Source: Clostridia bacterium
Lineage (GTDB): Bacteria; Bacillota; Clostridia; Oscillospirales; CAG-272
DNA: 11,586 bases
NCBI GenBank assembly: GCA_900769475.1
Contig: CAAGGQ010000244.1
Span: 1-11,586, forward strand
Direction: 5' to 3'
Shown: piece after piece, positions 10,554 through 11,586 of the stretch
Numbering within the stretch: the stretch's first letter is position 1
How the letters are laid out: every line of letters starts with the position of its first letter
Program-made: the position numbers and the translations under genes
Notes under the pieces: generated by a model
Databases searched by the model: none
Seen by the model: the letters and a program-made list of their open reading frames with translations, nothing else
Told to the model about the DNA's origin: nothing

Positions 10554-11586
10554 ATGAGAAAAACGAAATTCACAAGATTGCTTTGCTTAACACTGGCAAT
10601 GCTTCTTCTTGTGAGCAGCGCTGTTCTGTCCGTAAGTGCAAACGAACAGAGCAACACCACGGACAAGTCGATCAACGACTATGTCGACAAGCTCAATACC
10701 ATTTCCTACGAAGAGTATATGAGTGTGTACTCGGAATACTTTGGTGGGGAAAAGGCGCCTGCGAAGGTGACCGTTGAGTTTGATGCCACCCAGGATTGGA
10801 AGTTCCGCGACGAAAAGGGAAATACCATTACCATTGCAGATGGTAAGTGGACCATGACCCTCAAGGCAGACGGAACCACCTACTCCTTCGATCAAGCGAT
10901 TGCGGCCGGCTACAAGAAGAGTGAGCTGGTGTACGTGACCGATGAGTACGAGGGTGTGACCGCTATCTATACTCCCAGCATGGGCTCCACCACCTGGACC
11001 CTGGATCTCGGGGCGTATGGAATTACCGATACGGCACTGTACAACATTAGCCTGGTGTACTATCCCGTTACCGGTAAGTCGGTTTCCATCGAGCGTGAGT
11101 TCTACATCAACTCCGAGGCACCCTTTGCCGAGGCGCGTTCTTTGTCCCTGGCAAAGATCTGGGCTCTCCGTGCGACCGACGGTGTTTCGAATCTGACCGG
11201 CAAGTACGTTCTGAAGGATGGCGAGAGCATCGCTACCATTACCGCTGAGGCCGACGCCGCAGGCTTGACCTACAAAGTTGCCGAGGATGGATCGCACATT
11301 ACCGTGGATCAGCCCAGAGCCATCAACTCTGCCATCAACGCATTTGTACAAAAGTACAGTCTGCGTTTCTTTACCACCGATATGGGTAACAACGAGATGC
11401 GTCCCTCCATGCAGCAGGCTCCCGCTTGGACCGGCTACACCATGCATGACAGCGACGGCTTCTACGGTGACGATTTTGGCTTTGCTTTGAAGCCTGACGC
11501 CAATGGTGAGCTGAGCTTCACCCTGGAGGGCGTAAACGAGCCTATGGCCATCTCCCATATCATTCTTACTCCTTACACCACCGTGA
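10554..11586 (+). CDS. Large secreted protein, probable N-terminal domain of a carbohydrate ABC transporter solute-binding protein (partial)
   Basis: The first 344 residues are present and the gene continues past the window. A signal peptide (MRKTKF, a hydrophobic core, then SVSA) should be cut after Ala29. There is no lipobox: Cys11 lies inside the core. The mature part has beta-rich segments including SIEREFYIN (178-186), FAEARSLSLAKIW (191-203), NNEMRPSMQQAPAW (279-292), DSDGFY (299-304) and EPMAIS (329-334). From memory, these phrases recur in the N-terminal regions of large Oscillospiraceae/Lachnospiraceae proteins whose C-terminal part is a family-1 extracellular solute-binding domain, so a sugar-uptake role is inferred. 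The solute-binding part itself is not in view. The start has AGGAGG 8 nt upstream. The gene is driven by a consensus promoter with a long structured leader. Confidence 0.6.
   Translation, partial: MRKTKFTRLLCLTLAMLLLVSSAVLSVSANEQSNTTDKSINDYVDKLNTISYEEYMSVYSEYFGGEKAPAKVTVEFDATQDWKFRDEKGNTITIADGKWTMTLKADGTTYSFDQAIAAGYKKSELVYVTDEYEGVTAIYTPSMGSTTWTLDLGAYGITDTALYNISLVYYPVTGKSVSIEREFYINSEAPFAEARSLSLAKIWALRATDGVSNLTGKYVLKDGESIATITAEADAAGLTYKVAEDGSHITVDQPRAINSAINAFVQKYSLRFFTTDMGNNEMRPSMQQAPAWTGYTMHDSDGFYGDDFGFALKPDANGELSFTLEGVNEPMAISHIILTPYTTV

Noticed and set aside
10587..11558. 323-codon minus-strand frame opposite the secreted protein gene
   Set aside because: The plus strand has promoter, ribosome binding site, signal peptide and coherent domains; the minus-strand frame has none of these.

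Overview
The window looks like chromosome of an uncultured or gut-type Clostridia (Bacillota), most likely near Oscillospirales/Christensenellales. This rests on AAGGAG-type ribosome binding sites, TTGACA-17-TATAAT promoters, a minimal sufC-sufB pair, a Clostridial-type SecG, a BspA-like leucine-rich-repeat lipoprotein, a large secreted solute-binding-type protein, and short GTAGGGG...CCCCTAC palindromic repeats. The taxonomic call is an inference from gene content; no rRNA or marker phylogeny is available here. Most of the genes are housekeeping or common accessory functions, and I do not see an obvious new multi-gene system. The most unusual material is in the repeats and the non-coding DNA.

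Left part (1-910): the 3' end of endonuclease III (nth) is followed by two decayed nucleotide-hydrolase genes on the same strand: a HIT-family gene broken by an internal deletion and frameshift, and a C-terminal scrap of a NUDIX gene. A 48-bp three-way-junction repeat and a strong terminator lie between these and the next, convergent gene.

910-3000: on the minus strand, a KDPG/KHG aldolase (eda) with its own promoter, leader hairpin and terminator is followed by a cytoplasmic serine hydrolase of the class C beta-lactamase fold. Divergent from eda is secG, with a consensus promoter.

3000-4050: a repeat-rich island holds a ~140-bp MITE-like inverted element, an AT-rich GNAT acetyltransferase and a second copy of the 48-bp cruciform element.

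4050-7870 (minus strand): an HD-domain nucleotide phosphohydrolase, an RlmI-type 23S rRNA m5C methyltransferase, and a lipoprotein made of two tandem BspA/LRR units. Each has a recognisable promoter.

8020-9825 (plus strand): a sufC-sufB two-gene Fe-S assembly operon (the SUF-like minimal arrangement) with promoter and terminator and a 1-nt stop/start overlap.

9826-11586: about 730 bp of AT-rich non-coding DNA with two families of operator-like palindromes and phased T-tracts. A strong promoter then drives a ~245-nt structured leader in which a hairpin can cover part of the ribosome binding site, followed by the 5' part of a large secreted protein, probably the N-terminal domain of a carbohydrate ABC transporter solute-binding protein.
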